A stretch of DNA of 64,000 nucleotides from an uncultured Parabacteroides sp. (GTDB lineage Bacteria; Bacteroidota; Bacteroidia; Bacteroidales; Tannerellaceae). How positions within the stretch are numbered: position 1 is the stretch's first letter; every line of letters begins with the position of its first letter. The stretch lies in assembly GCA_937894065.1 (NCBI GenBank), contig CALCST010000002.1, positions 1-64,000 of the forward strand. Reading direction: 5' to 3'. Below are positions 36,682 through 46,207 of the stretch, in pieces. The notes beneath the pieces are model-generated. The model saw only the letters and a program-made list of their open reading frames with translations. It was not told where the DNA came from and ran no database searches. The position numbers and the translations under genes were made by a program.

Positions 36682-37404
36682 TTAATATATATAATCCAAA
36701 AGCTGAGGCAAATCCTCGATTATCAAATCCGGAACGCTCTCGTCTATTTCCTCATTGCCCCAACCTTCACCTTTCAGCCAGGCAACTTTACAACCTACCG
36801 TTTTTGCCGGGACAACATCTTTGGAGAAAGAATCACCCACAACTAGCACTTCGTCTGCAGGCAATCCCATTGCCTCGACTCCTAGTCTGTAAATGGCAGG
36901 GTCTGGTTTTCTGACACCGACAACACTTGACTCAACAATGTCGCTAAAATAATCATAAAGAGAAAAATCTCTCAATATAGTTTCTATATTGCCATAAAAA
37001 TTAGAAACTAGAACCAATTTATATTTCTCGGACAACTGTTTCACAACCGGACGAGTTCTGTCAAGAATTCTGAGAACATAATCATAACATGCATCTGCAA
37101 TTTTATTAGCATAGTCATGTTCTTCAGCCAATGCCTTGTCCAGTTTCCCGTTTTCAATAAGATTTGATATCTGAATATCAACCTTTATATGTAATACATC
37201 CTTGAAATTATGCTCAGGTTTGATATAAGGGAATTTTGCCAGGCTTCTTTCGCCAAATACATAAGCTTCTCTGAAATCACTTTTCTCTACAGGAACTTCT
37301 TTTTCACGATATTTTTCCCATAAAACTTCTGCCCAGTGGCGGCTGTTTGTATCTATTGTTCCACCATAATCAAATATAACACCCTTGATTGCTATCTTTT
37401 CCAT
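36682..37404 (-). CDS. HAD-superfamily phosphatase
   Basis: The 240-residue enzyme has the haloacid dehalogenase signature motif I FDYGGTID (nucleophile Asp, with Gly-Gly in place of the common Gly-Thr), motif II LVLVSN, the lysine in VGVRKPDPAIYRLG and motif IV VLVVGDSFSKDVVPA. A helical cap lies between motifs I and II. ATG 37404 is preferred; the longer frame would start with TTG. In its gene group it could remove phosphate from a phospho-alcohol product. Confidence 0.85.
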   Translation of the reverse strand: MEKIAIKGVIFDYGGTIDTNSRHWAEVLWEKYREKEVPVEKSDFREAYVFGERSLAKFPYIKPEHNFKDVLHIKVDIQISNLIENGKLDKALAEEHDYANKIADACYDYVLRILDRTRPVVKQLSEKYKLVLVSNFYGNIETILRDFSLYDYFSDIVESSVVGVRKPDPAIYRLGVEAMGLPADEVLVVGDSFSKDVVPAKTVGCKVAWLKGEGWGNEEIDESVPDLIIEDLPQLLDYIY

Positions 37405-37422
37405 TACGATTATAATTTTATT

Positions 37423-37580
37423 CAAGTTTGCAAGCTCTATTTACAGATACAAGTTGACAAGTAAACAAGTTGACAAGAGTTTTTAGATAATAAATTGTAA
37501 AGTTACTAGTGTCTTAACCTTGTTAACTTGTCTCTGAAGCCTTGTCAACTTTTAAGTTGAGCAACTTGCGAAACTTAAGT
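37423..37580. repeat. 8-bp-periodic intergenic hairpin element (copy 10, full)
   Basis: CAAGTTTGCAAGCTC, then ACAGATACAAGTTGACAAGT and AACAAGTTGACAAG; right side CCTTGTTAACTTGTCTCTGA, AGCCTTGTCAACTT and TTGCGAAACTTAAG. Core about 45 bp. Confidence 0.85.
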
Positions 37581-37587
37581 TAAGTAA

Positions 37588-38538
37588 TTATGCCTGTCCG
37601 CCATACTTTTTAAGCAAAAAGGCACACATAGATTCATGACGATAAACCATATAAATATAAAGAGCCGTAAGAACTGTTATTTCAAATATGAAATAAGCCC
37701 AAGGTTCACCACACAATAAACTAATATATAATGCTATGGCTCTAGTATTAAATGTAAGAATATTGGTGTATTTCATTAGCGGCAAGCTCATAGCTCTAAA
37801 TTCGTCTCTTAAATTCTGAGGAATATTATCTCCATATTTTTCCTGCACAAAAGCATAGAACTTTTGGAATTCAGGTGTTGTTTTCTCCTGCTTCTTTGTG
37901 TAATTTCCATAGAAATAAAGGAAAACTTTCCACCAGAAATTACCTTTCCAAGGAAGAGAGTTGAAAAGTTCACGCTGCTGACGGAAATTATCCAATTCAC
38001 TTCCCGATTTGCCTTTGAGGAAGAAAAGATGAATATTTCTGTAATAGTCTGCTATTGTACATTGTTTGCTATGACACAACACGCCGGAGATAAAAGCAAG
38101 TATCCAGATGAATATTCCCCATTTGGCATCGGCACCACCTAAATTGAAAGGCAACGGCTCGTTTGTAAGGCGAAGACAAATGGCTGCATAAATAACTATA
38201 AACCACAAATCGCCTGCAAATCCGTCCAGGATTCTTCCCCATCGTGTCTTCTTCCCCGTCATTCTTGCCAGCTGACCATCGCAGCTGTCATAATGATTTG
38301 CCCACATCAAAAGGAAAATACCTATTAACGTGTGTTTCATATCAGAATAATAGAACATTACACCTGCCACAACACCAAGTATTATGGAAAAAATAGTCAC
38401 TACATTAGGATGAACATTAAACTTATTGAAGAACAATGCCCAAGCATATCCTATAGGACGATTAAAATAAATATCAAGAAATTCCTCCGTGTCCATAGAC
38501 TTGAAAGAGGATTTCAGTCCTTTATTTTCTTTATTCAT
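37588..38538 (-). CDS. CDP-alcohol phosphatidyltransferase family membrane enzyme
   Basis: The 316-residue protein has at least five membrane segments and the CDP-alcohol transferase motif beginning DSCDGQLAR, then eight residues, Gly, and Asp (GRILD); the following acidic residue comes in GFAGD, four residues on where three is usual. These enzymes swap CMP of a CDP-alcohol for another alcohol, forming phosphodiesters. A cytosolic insert of about 90 residues (LKGKSGSELDNFRQQ onward) separates the middle helices. I start at ATG 38538 because the longer frame to 38661 translates repeat DNA. With the adjoining nucleotidyltransferase it could make and then use a CDP-activated head group. Confidence 0.82.
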   Translation of the reverse strand: MNKENKGLKSSFKSMDTEEFLDIYFNRPIGYAWALFFNKFNVHPNVVTIFSIILGVVAGVMFYYSDMKHTLIGIFLLMWANHYDSCDGQLARMTGKKTRWGRILDGFAGDLWFIVIYAAICLRLTNEPLPFNLGGADAKWGIFIWILAFISGVLCHSKQCTIADYYRNIHLFFLKGKSGSELDNFRQQRELFNSLPWKGNFWWKVFLYFYGNYTKKQEKTTPEFQKFYAFVQEKYGDNIPQNLRDEFRAMSLPLMKYTNILTFNTRAIALYISLLCGEPWAYFIFEITVLTALYIYMVYRHESMCAFLLKKYGGQA

Positions 38539-38547
38539 TGTTTTTGT

Positions 38548-38732
38548 AAATTGAAAGTGAAAATTGAGAATTGACAAGTTAACTAGTTGACAAGTTGACA
38601 AGGCTTCAGGAAACAAGTAAACTGAAAGTTGAAAATTGAAAATTAAATCTATTAACTTCAAACTTCTTAACTCCTCAACTACTTGACTCCTTAAATTCTT
38701 AACTACTTAACTCCTTGACTCCTTAACTCCTC
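38548..38732. repeat. Long 8-bp-periodic element (copy 11)
   Basis: Left side AGTTAACTAGTTGACAAGTT and GACAAGGCTTCAGG; right side a run of about ten octamers of the kind AACTCCTT, GACTCCTT, AACTACTT and AACTCCTC (38663-38732). The right end reaches into the coding sequence of the next gene. Confidence 0.85.
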
Positions 38733-39569
38733 ATATATACATTCCGCTATATAAGGTGCTGCCTCATCACGGCATCTTGCAAAACTTGGCCAGTCATTGA
38801 AATCAATAATTCTGATTTCTCCTGTTGACGACACAACACAGTCGCCTCCATAAACTGGAACATTAAGAATTGAAGCTGCTGTATTTGCCATAATTCTCAA
38901 TTTATCCTTATCAAACGGATATCCTCTGTTTTCTCCGTTTATAGCTTCAAGACCGAACTTACTATGCGACTGCTCTGTTGGATAAAAAGTGTAGAAAAAG
39001 TCTGTTCCGGCAACGCCATAAAATTTTATCAAATCACCTATGAGATGTTCGTTTACGACAGCCGTCGGTATATTTCTTTTCCTGAAATCTGCCATTACCA
39101 GCTCTGCCTCTTCCATACATTCCACATAAACGACGTCTTCCTTTACCATTGCATGCGAATCGCCTCTTTTTATCCAGCAAGGGAAAATTTCAGGGAAAAC
39201 ATATTCATTAGTATTCAGTATGAAACTCTTCGGATGAGGTATTCCATTTGCCAGCAGAATTTCTGTCATAGGCTTTCGCACACAATTGTCGATTCCATAA
39301 GCAGAATTAACAACAACAGTTCCATTATCTTCCATCTCCTTCAGACGGCTTATTGTGGCTCTGTCTCTAGCCATATCAAATACATAATCAGCATCGATAT
39401 TCTTTGCCACAAATTCCTTTTCCGGGTATATTGAAACTTCACAGCCCTTTTTTGTAAGCTCATCAGCCACTAAAGTAAAAATAGCCGCATCATTTCCTAT
39501 ATGATTAGGAGAATATTCATTGCCACGGCTGACACCCACAACCCGGAGTTTATCACCTTTCAAAATCAT
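38703..39569 (-). CDS. ATP-grasp-like protein
   Basis: The 288-residue protein starts VVGVSRGNEYSPNHIGNDAAI and carries the late ATP-grasp-like elements CWIKRGDSHAMVKED (ATP-binding lysine region) and GEIRIIDFNDWPSFARCRD with the metal-binding Asp-x-Asn. ATP-grasp enzymes form carbon-nitrogen or similar bonds through acyl phosphates, so it may add an amino acid or peptide to the product of this cluster. The last codons (YEELRSQGVK) are read from the octamer repeat. It starts within 4 bp of the nucleotidyltransferase stop, so the two are coupled. Confidence 0.7.
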   Translation of the reverse strand: MILKGDKLRVVGVSRGNEYSPNHIGNDAAIFTLVADELTKKGCEVSIYPEKEFVAKNIDADYVFDMARDRATISRLKEMEDNGTVVVNSAYGIDNCVRKPMTEILLANGIPHPKSFILNTNEYVFPEIFPCWIKRGDSHAMVKEDVVYVECMEEAELVMADFRKRNIPTAVVNEHLIGDLIKFYGVAGTDFFYTFYPTEQSHSKFGLEAINGENRGYPFDKDKLRIMANTAASILNVPVYGGDCVVSSTGEIRIIDFNDWPSFARCRDEAAPYIAECIYEELRSQGVK

Positions 39570-40285
39570 AATTTATTTTCAATTTCTGAACTTAAAAATT
39601 CCTCTGCTTTAACTATATCACTTGCATGGTCAACATCAAGAATCTTTGAAAACGGATAAGCTTCCAGATTAAGTCCTCCGGCAACTAGTTCTCTCTGATA
39701 ATTTCTCATTCTTGACATTCCTTTTTCGATGCAATTCTCCAATATACCGACCGACTTTGACGAAAGGCAATATATTCCGCCTGAAATATATTTACAGCCT
39801 CCTTCATTAGAATCGTGAAATCCTGTTATCTTTTTATTATCGTCAGTTGATATATAGAGAGGCTTTTCATCATCTATATAGTCAGTTACAGCCATAAGTC
39901 CGTCCTTATCCGAATTACTGAATGCATCAATATAACGGGCAAACTCATCTTCCCTGAAAATAGTATCAACTGTTGTCAAACAGAATTTGTCTCCTTTCAG
40001 ATACTTGCTCAATTCATAAAAGCTGTGCATCGAACTTGGAGTGGTTTTTACAACTACGTCCATCGGTACAGACACTCTTTCCTTCAAAGCCATCAAATGT
40101 TCTTTTGTCTGCTGAACCTCGTTATTTATAATTACAACAATATGATCGGCACCATTATTAATGAAAATATCAATCAATCTGTCAATCATAGCCTTTCCAT
40201 TTATACGGACCAATGGCTTAGGCAATTGTACTCCTTCCTGAGATAATCTGGATCCTTCACCTGCAGAAATAATAGCAAATTCCAT
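39566..40285 (-). CDS. Nucleotidyltransferase (sugar- or alcohol-phosphate)
   Basis: The 239-residue protein is a GT-A fold nucleotidyltransferase: AIISAGEGSRLSQEG is the nucleotide loop (G-x-G-S-R), QLPKPLVRINGKAMID the following Lys motif, and KFCLTTVDTIF the metal-binding region (the usual LV-DTI with D). It would join CTP, UTP or another NTP to an alcohol or sugar phosphate. It is first in an operon of at least three genes with the ATP-grasp-like and CDP-alcohol transferase genes. Confidence 0.85.
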   Translation of the reverse strand: MEFAIISAGEGSRLSQEGVQLPKPLVRINGKAMIDRLIDIFINNGADHIVVIINNEVQQTKEHLMALKERVSVPMDVVVKTTPSSMHSFYELSKYLKGDKFCLTTVDTIFREDEFARYIDAFSNSDKDGLMAVTDYIDDEKPLYISTDDNKKITGFHDSNEGGCKYISGGIYCLSSKSVGILENCIEKGMSRMRNYQRELVAGGLNLEAYPFSKILDVDHASDIVKAEEFLSSEIENKL

Positions 40286-40502
40286 ATTTACAAAAAAAAT
40301 CCGTTGGCAAAATTGAATCAGAGCTGATCCAATTTTGCCAACCGGCCTTATTTATCAATTATAATTTATTAAATACAACACATACTCTAACATTCATTAT
40401 AAGAATGTCCTTCAGCTTTAGAACTGCAAATATCATGCTTTTTTAAGAAACAAACATTTAAAAAAGACAAATTAACACCTTATAGCCTCAATATATCTGC
40501 TT

Positions 40503-41783
40503 TTACCGTCCTGTCACATTCAAATACTCATGTTTCTTTATCTCATACATTGTATAAGCCTCAACATATTTATCGCGGCTTTGTGAGAAAAGAGTCTGAG
40601 CTTCCAACAAATCACTCATCGGGCAAGTTCCGGCAGAATAGAAATCATTGTTCAGTTTCAGATTTTCCGTTGCCTGCTCGATTGACAAATGAGCTATCTC
40701 GATTTGCTTATATGCATCCACCAAATCATCCCATGTCTGCTGCATACGTATTATAAGCATACGGCTCTGATCCTGCAACTGATTTTCGGCATTTGCAATC
40801 TGAAGTTTCTGCTTCTTTATGGAATGCGAGCCGCCCCACCACGCAGTGATAGGAACAGTGACAGTGGCAAATCCTGCAAGGAAAGTCTGGTCATAACCGA
40901 GCAAATTGTCATACACCAGTCCGCCGCCAATAGCAATCGTAGGCAGATTCTTTCCTATTTCCATTTTATACTGTAGTCTGGAAGCTTTAACATTCTGATT
41001 CAGCAAGGCATATTCGCTTGTAGAATAAAGCGCAGTGTTGTGATTGCAAAACAAACTGTCAGGTTTTTCCGGAAGATTATCGCCGATTGAGAAACTCACA
41101 TCCAAATCCTCGTCATCATGGCCGATATACTGAGCCAGAAGCTTAAGCGACAAATCCAGATTATTATCCAACTGAATACGTGAACTTTCTATTTCATTCA
41201 TGCGGAGTTGCACTTGCAGCAAGTCGTTTCTGGTTGTCAGTCCGGCATCAACTGAAGCCTGAACGTCCTGTAACAGTTTTTCCAGCTGATTATGCACAGC
41301 TTCCACTGTCTTTATTTTCTCCTTCAGCATAACAATGCGCCAGAAATAGTTTTCCGTTGTAAGAGCCACTTCATTATCGGTCATCTTGTGCTGCAGTTTT
41401 TTCACCTCAACACCAACGTCGGCAAGTTTGTTTCCGTTGACAATCTGTCCGCCGGTGAACAAAGGCAAAGCAGCAGTCACACCACCCATAAGTCCGTCTT
41501 TCAGCATCGACATCTTTTGTCCGGGAACCATTTCCATTTGCACAAGGCTTTCATTGGCTATGAATCCGCTTCCGGCAGCACTAATCTGAGGGAAATACTT
41601 TGTGAAAGCTTCCTTCTTTGCATGTTCTGCCATGTCGATATCATTCCTTGAGTTCTTCATTTTCGTGTTATTGCTCAAAGCCTCGCGGATACATTCTTCC
41701 AATGTGTATGCTTTCTGTGCCTGAACAGGAAGCACGAAAGCAAAACACAATGAAAAATAGATAATATACTTGTTTGTTTTCAT
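40503..41783 (-). CDS. TolC-family outer membrane efflux protein
   Basis: The 426-residue precursor has a signal peptide (FSLCFAFVLPVQAQ) and two TolC repeats with the typical long helices, starting YTLEECIREALSNN and ending YEIKKHEYLNVTG. It forms the outer membrane channel of the pump encoded by the two genes upstream and is last in the operon, 30 bp behind the permease gene. No hairpin was seen directly after it; 40286-40502 holds only AT-rich sequence. Confidence 0.93.
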   Translation of the reverse strand: MKTNKYIIYFSLCFAFVLPVQAQKAYTLEECIREALSNNTKMKNSRNDIDMAEHAKKEAFTKYFPQISAAGSGFIANESLVQMEMVPGQKMSMLKDGLMGGVTAALPLFTGGQIVNGNKLADVGVEVKKLQHKMTDNEVALTTENYFWRIVMLKEKIKTVEAVHNQLEKLLQDVQASVDAGLTTRNDLLQVQLRMNEIESSRIQLDNNLDLSLKLLAQYIGHDDEDLDVSFSIGDNLPEKPDSLFCNHNTALYSTSEYALLNQNVKASRLQYKMEIGKNLPTIAIGGGLVYDNLLGYDQTFLAGFATVTVPITAWWGGSHSIKKQKLQIANAENQLQDQSRMLIIRMQQTWDDLVDAYKQIEIAHLSIEQATENLKLNNDFYSAGTCPMSDLLEAQTLFSQSRDKYVEAYTMYEIKKHEYLNVTGR

Positions 41784-41813
41784 AACTACTTGTTTTTAAC
41801 TCATACACTCATG

Positions 41814-44800
41814 TCATTCTCTTTCCAATGCCTCATAAGCAATTCTCTTCTTTGTTGTTCCACGGAAAATCATCATATAGCTGACAGGAAGAACTGTTAG
41901 AAGGAAGAACATTGTTATTATTGTGCCATAACAAATGACTGTTCCCATCGGCATCCACAATCCGCTCTTTCCAAGAATCATTGGTATGACGCCCATTGAG
42001 GCAGCCATTGATGTAAGGAATATCGGTCTCATTCGTCGCTGGGCTGAATGATAGATTGCATCCCTGACACACATTTTCTCTTTTTCTCTCAATTCTTCAG
42101 CATAGTCAATCATAATAATTCCGTTGCGGACAACAATTCCCATCAAGCTGATTATACCAAGAGTGCTAGTCATACCAAAATCCACACCTTGAATCAGAAC
42201 TCCGGCTGCTGTTCCGAAAATACACAGCGACATACTGACGAAAATCAGCAACGCAATGCTTATTCTGCGGAAATGAGCAAGCAGGATAAAGAATATTATG
42301 AATGCAGCTATTGAAAGAGCCGCCATAATTGGTGGCTGGTTTTCTGTGTCCTGTTCCAAATCACCGCCATAGTTTAAGGTCACTCCTTCGGGCAGAGGAA
42401 TTTCCTTAAGTTTCTGCTGGACTGTTTTTATAAATGCTGTTGAATTCACATCACGTCTCAGGTCGGACATAACTGTTATCGTATATATTCCGTTGCGGCG
42501 CACAATCTGTCCGTCTTTAGTAACAGGCTTGATTTCGGCTATCTGTGAAAGAGGTACAGAAGCCAGACCGCCGGAAACCGGGATAAGCTCGTCGTCCAGT
42601 TCATTATAATCAGACTTGTCAGCCTTTTCACTTTTCAGAACAACAGGAATATCATAATCACCTTCCCAAACATTTGTCAGCGAAACTCCATTACCATAGC
42701 GCATTGCCAAAGTTGTTTCGAGCTGCATATTGTTCACGCCAAGTCGAGAAGCCTCATCTTCTTTCAGAACTATGCGTGCTGCTGTCTGCGGTTCGCTATA
42801 ATTTGTCTGGGCAAGCAATGTTTCCGGAAAACTTCTGAGCAAAGACAAATATTTATCTGCTGCATATTTCAATGAATCCAGATTCTCGCCGCTTAGTCTG
42901 AGCTCAATCGGATATACAGCCTGACTGAAGCCTATTTGCTTGAATCTTACCCTTGCTTCGGGAAAAGCATTTGTATAGAGCGGAGTGTATTCGTCCAGGA
43001 TTTCAACAGTCTCAGCATTTCCCGTTGTGTTCACAATCAGCTGCGCATAATTAGTTCCACCCAATTGCGGAGCGTAGGCAGTATGGAATCGAGGAGAAGA
43101 AGTTCCGATGAAAGACGAAACAGAAAGAATCCTGTTATCCTTTCTCAGGATATCAGCAATACTATCAGCCAGAACTTCTGTTTTCTCAACCGCTGTTCCT
43201 GTCGGCAAATATATCTCAACAGCAAACTGGTCACGGTCTGCCGTAGGCATCAGCTTTTGAGGTAGTTTACCCATAAGCACAACACCAAGCACTACGGAAA
43301 GCACACCTCCGGCAATTGTCGTACGCGGATAAGTGAAACATATTTCAAGAAGTTTGTTATAATATTTCTGCAACAAATCAAGGACAGAAAAACTCTTCCT
43401 AGAGTTATCTATCGGCTTGCGGATGAACCAGTACTGCATAAACGGGACAAGCAATGTTGCCACCATCAGTGATATTCCCAATATTATTGTAATTGCCCAA
43501 GGGAAACTCAAAAGGAAATCATGTATCATTCCCTTCATAACAATAAGGAACGGGAAAAATGTTATACTGATTGCCATTGTTGCCGAGAATATGGACTTGA
43601 AGAAATGTGTGGCACTCTGAATTGAAGCGTGCCAGCGCGAAACGCCCTCGCCTATCTTTTCCAGATAATTGTCAATAATTACTATTGAATTGTCCACAAT
43701 CATTCCAAGCGTTACAATCAATGCAGCCAAGGTCACTGTGTTAAGCTCTATTCCCAGCGCATAGAATATTCCAAGCGATATGAATATTGTTATAGGAATT
43801 GTCGAAGCTGCAACAAGTGCCACTTTCATAGGCATCAGCATCACTACAACAATGACTACAGCCACGATGGCAATAAGCAGCTCTTTCAGGAAAGAGTTTA
43901 CACTCTCGCCAACAACCTTTGCCTGGTCTGTGATTCGATACATATTTACATCATCCGGCAATTCTTTCTTGAATTCTTCCAGAACATTGTTGACATCCTC
44001 GCCCATTTTCACAATGTTCTTGCCTTTCTTCATTTCCAGACTCAGCAAGATGCATTTGGTGTCATTATTCTTGATATAGCTGTCGGCATGAGGATATTCC
44101 TTAACCACTCGTGCAACATCTTTCAGTCTTATATTATTGCCAAGATGATCACTGTAAACTATCTGTTGCTGCACGTCATACAAAGTGTTGAATGACGGCT
44201 CAACATGGATTGGCAGAATATACTGCGGTGTCTGTATTCTTCCGCCGGTTGTCACAAATCCTTTGGTAAACAGATTTGCTGCTATCATCTGCTCATTAAG
44301 TCCATATTTGGAGAGCTTTGCCAGATCCAGATATATAGATATCTGCTCCTGGCGCTCACCGCTCACTGTCATTCTGCCAACGCTGTTTATCATGCGAAGA
44401 CGTTCTTTAAGTTTGTCCATATATGAATGCAGTTCGCGATAAGTCTTATCTTCGCTTTCCATTGTTATAAGCAAGGCAGAAGTGTCTCCGAAATCATCCA
44501 TCACCTGGATAGCCAGTACATTCGACGGCAATTGTGATTTAAACACGCTTACTCCATGTTTGAATTTGCTCCAGAATTCATCTTTATTATTCAATTCGTC
44601 GTTTAGTTCAACCTGGATGAAAGTGATTCCGTCTCTTGTTGTGGAGAAAGTTTTCTCTTTCTTCACTTCCTTATATGAGAAAATATAATCTTCCAGAGGC
44701 TTGGTTACTTGCGCAACCATTTCGTCAACAGTGTTTCCCGGAGCTACGGCTATAACCATTCCCTGACGTATAGTAAAATCCGGGAATTCATTCTTTTGCA

Positions 44801-44906
44801 TTTCCGGCAGACTATATATACCGAATGCAATAAGGCAGCACATTATCAGAATGACAATCTGGCGATAATGCATTGCCCATTCAACCATATTACGTTTCTT
44901 GTCCAT
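41814..44906 (-). CDS. RND efflux pump permease
   Basis: The 1030-residue protein is a full RND transporter with 12 membrane segments in two similar halves. Marks are EWAMHYRQIVILIM at the start, FPDFTIRQGMVIAVAPGNT, the helix 4 segment LGMIVDNSIVIIDNYLEK with the proton-relay aspartates, and GIISLMGIVVRNGIIMIDYAEE in helix 10. Substrate (drug, bile acid, metal) cannot be read from sequence; the D-N-S variant is common in multidrug-type pumps of Bacteroidetes. Confidence 0.95.
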   Translation of the reverse strand: MDKKRNMVEWAMHYRQIVILIMCCLIAFGIYSLPEMQKNEFPDFTIRQGMVIAVAPGNTVDEMVAQVTKPLEDYIFSYKEVKKEKTFSTTRDGITFIQVELNDELNNKDEFWSKFKHGVSVFKSQLPSNVLAIQVMDDFGDTSALLITMESEDKTYRELHSYMDKLKERLRMINSVGRMTVSGERQEQISIYLDLAKLSKYGLNEQMIAANLFTKGFVTTGGRIQTPQYILPIHVEPSFNTLYDVQQQIVYSDHLGNNIRLKDVARVVKEYPHADSYIKNNDTKCILLSLEMKKGKNIVKMGEDVNNVLEEFKKELPDDVNMYRITDQAKVVGESVNSFLKELLIAIVAVVIVVVMLMPMKVALVAASTIPITIFISLGIFYALGIELNTVTLAALIVTLGMIVDNSIVIIDNYLEKIGEGVSRWHASIQSATHFFKSIFSATMAISITFFPFLIVMKGMIHDFLLSFPWAITIILGISLMVATLLVPFMQYWFIRKPIDNSRKSFSVLDLLQKYYNKLLEICFTYPRTTIAGGVLSVVLGVVLMGKLPQKLMPTADRDQFAVEIYLPTGTAVEKTEVLADSIADILRKDNRILSVSSFIGTSSPRFHTAYAPQLGGTNYAQLIVNTTGNAETVEILDEYTPLYTNAFPEARVRFKQIGFSQAVYPIELRLSGENLDSLKYAADKYLSLLRSFPETLLAQTNYSEPQTAARIVLKEDEASRLGVNNMQLETTLAMRYGNGVSLTNVWEGDYDIPVVLKSEKADKSDYNELDDELIPVSGGLASVPLSQIAEIKPVTKDGQIVRRNGIYTITVMSDLRRDVNSTAFIKTVQQKLKEIPLPEGVTLNYGGDLEQDTENQPPIMAALSIAAFIIFFILLAHFRRISIALLIFVSMSLCIFGTAAGVLIQGVDFGMTSTLGIISLMGIVVRNGIIMIDYAEELREKEKMCVRDAIYHSAQRRMRPIFLTSMAASMGVIPMILGKSGLWMPMGTVICYGTIITMFFLLTVLPVSYMMIFRGTTKKRIAYEALERE

Positions 44907-44914
44907 AGAATTTC

Positions 44915-45937
44915 TTATTTTATTGAAACCGAAGTTCCTTCACACACTTTATTCTGTCCTTCAACTATCACCTCATCGCCATTCTTCAGTCCGGAACTGA
45001 CAATAACACCATCCGAAACAAATTCGCTGCATTCCACCAGTCTCTTTTCAGCCTTTCCGTTATTGCTAATCCATACGAAATGGTTGTTATTCTCGTCAAT
45101 CAGCAAAGATTGCACAGGCAACTTATGGCATGTCACTGTATCGCCCGACAGAAGGACAACATCCGTAATCATTCCTGCCATCAATTCACCGCCGTTGTTG
45201 GCAATAGATATTTTAACGTCATACGAACGGCTGAAAGGATTCGCCTGAACACCTTTTTCCACCACTGTACCTTCGAAATCTTTTCCGATTGCCGGAACAG
45301 AAATCATTGCTTTCTGTCGTAATGCTACGTTTGATATATTTGTTTCAGGAACTGCTATCTTCACATTCACTTCATTGCCCGAAATAATCTTCACAACAGG
45401 AACACCAGGAGCAGTGTTCTGTCCGCTTTCAGCAAGTTTCTCTGATATTATACCATTGAAAGGAGCAAACAGACAGCAGTCTTCCAGATTCTTTTTTGCC
45501 ATTTCTTCCATAGCTCGAGCCTGCTGGAGTTTTGTCTTTACATCAACCCATTTCACTTCGGCAAGACTTCCCTTGTCATACAGTTCTTTCATTCTGGCAT
45601 AAGCATCTTCAGCCTGTTCAAGCGCAGATTTGGCTGCCTTATAGCTGCTTCCCATCGAAGCTGAATTTACGGTAGCCAGCAATTGACCTTTGCTCACATG
45701 CATTCCGGGCTCAACCAGCATTTTCTCTATTGTTCCCATCACGGGAAAACTCAAAGAAGTTACATTTTCCGCCTCAACAGTTCCGGAATAGCTATAGCTT
45801 TTCGCCAGATTATCCGTCACCACTTTTCTTACTTTCACATTTACCGGTTCAGAAATATTTACCACTTCTGATTTTTCACCACTACAACCGGAAAAGACAA
45901 CCGATAACAATAAAATACCATAAAGATTTGTTTTCAT
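44915..45937 (-). CDS. RND efflux periplasmic adaptor lipoprotein
   Basis: The 340-residue protein begins with a lipoprotein signal (LLLSVVFSGC), then the membrane fusion order: beta strand and lipoyl half (PVMGTIEKMLVEPGMHVSKG), helical hairpin around KSALEQAEDAYARMK, second lipoyl half (LFAPFNGIISEKLAESGQ) and a beta-barrel domain. It bridges the permease to the TolC protein. It is first in the operon, facing the divergent AraC gene. Confidence 0.94.
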   Translation of the reverse strand: MKTNLYGILLLSVVFSGCSGEKSEVVNISEPVNVKVRKVVTDNLAKSYSYSGTVEAENVTSLSFPVMGTIEKMLVEPGMHVSKGQLLATVNSASMGSSYKAAKSALEQAEDAYARMKELYDKGSLAEVKWVDVKTKLQQARAMEEMAKKNLEDCCLFAPFNGIISEKLAESGQNTAPGVPVVKIISGNEVNVKIAVPETNISNVALRQKAMISVPAIGKDFEGTVVEKGVQANPFSRSYDVKISIANNGGELMAGMITDVVLLSGDTVTCHKLPVQSLLIDENNNHFVWISNNGKAEKRLVECSEFVSDGVIVSSGLKNGDEVIVEGQNKVCEGTSVSIK

Positions 45938-46207
45938 AACTTCTTCTTATTGAAGTTCCGCAACTTTCCTTTGGCAAAAGCCGCATGATATAAAGGGGAA
46001 ATGCGAAACATTAACTAAAAACTACTTTAAAAACCGAGTGCAAAAAAACTATCTATCCATGGTTGTATCGAAATCTATTTTTCCGAAAGAATGGTTGATT
46101 TTTCCTTACAAATTTCACATAAGAAATATCGGACAGTTTTTAATACCTAACACACATTTCTTATAGGAAGAAAATAGTTTACTTCGCAACAAAATCATTT
46201 ACATTTT

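Noticed and set aside
38539..38661. 41-residue N-terminal extension of the CDP-alcohol transferase
   Set aside because: It is translated from intergenic repeat DNA; the family start fits ATG 38538. The same reasoning removed the extensions of iorA (28071) and rfbB (54955).
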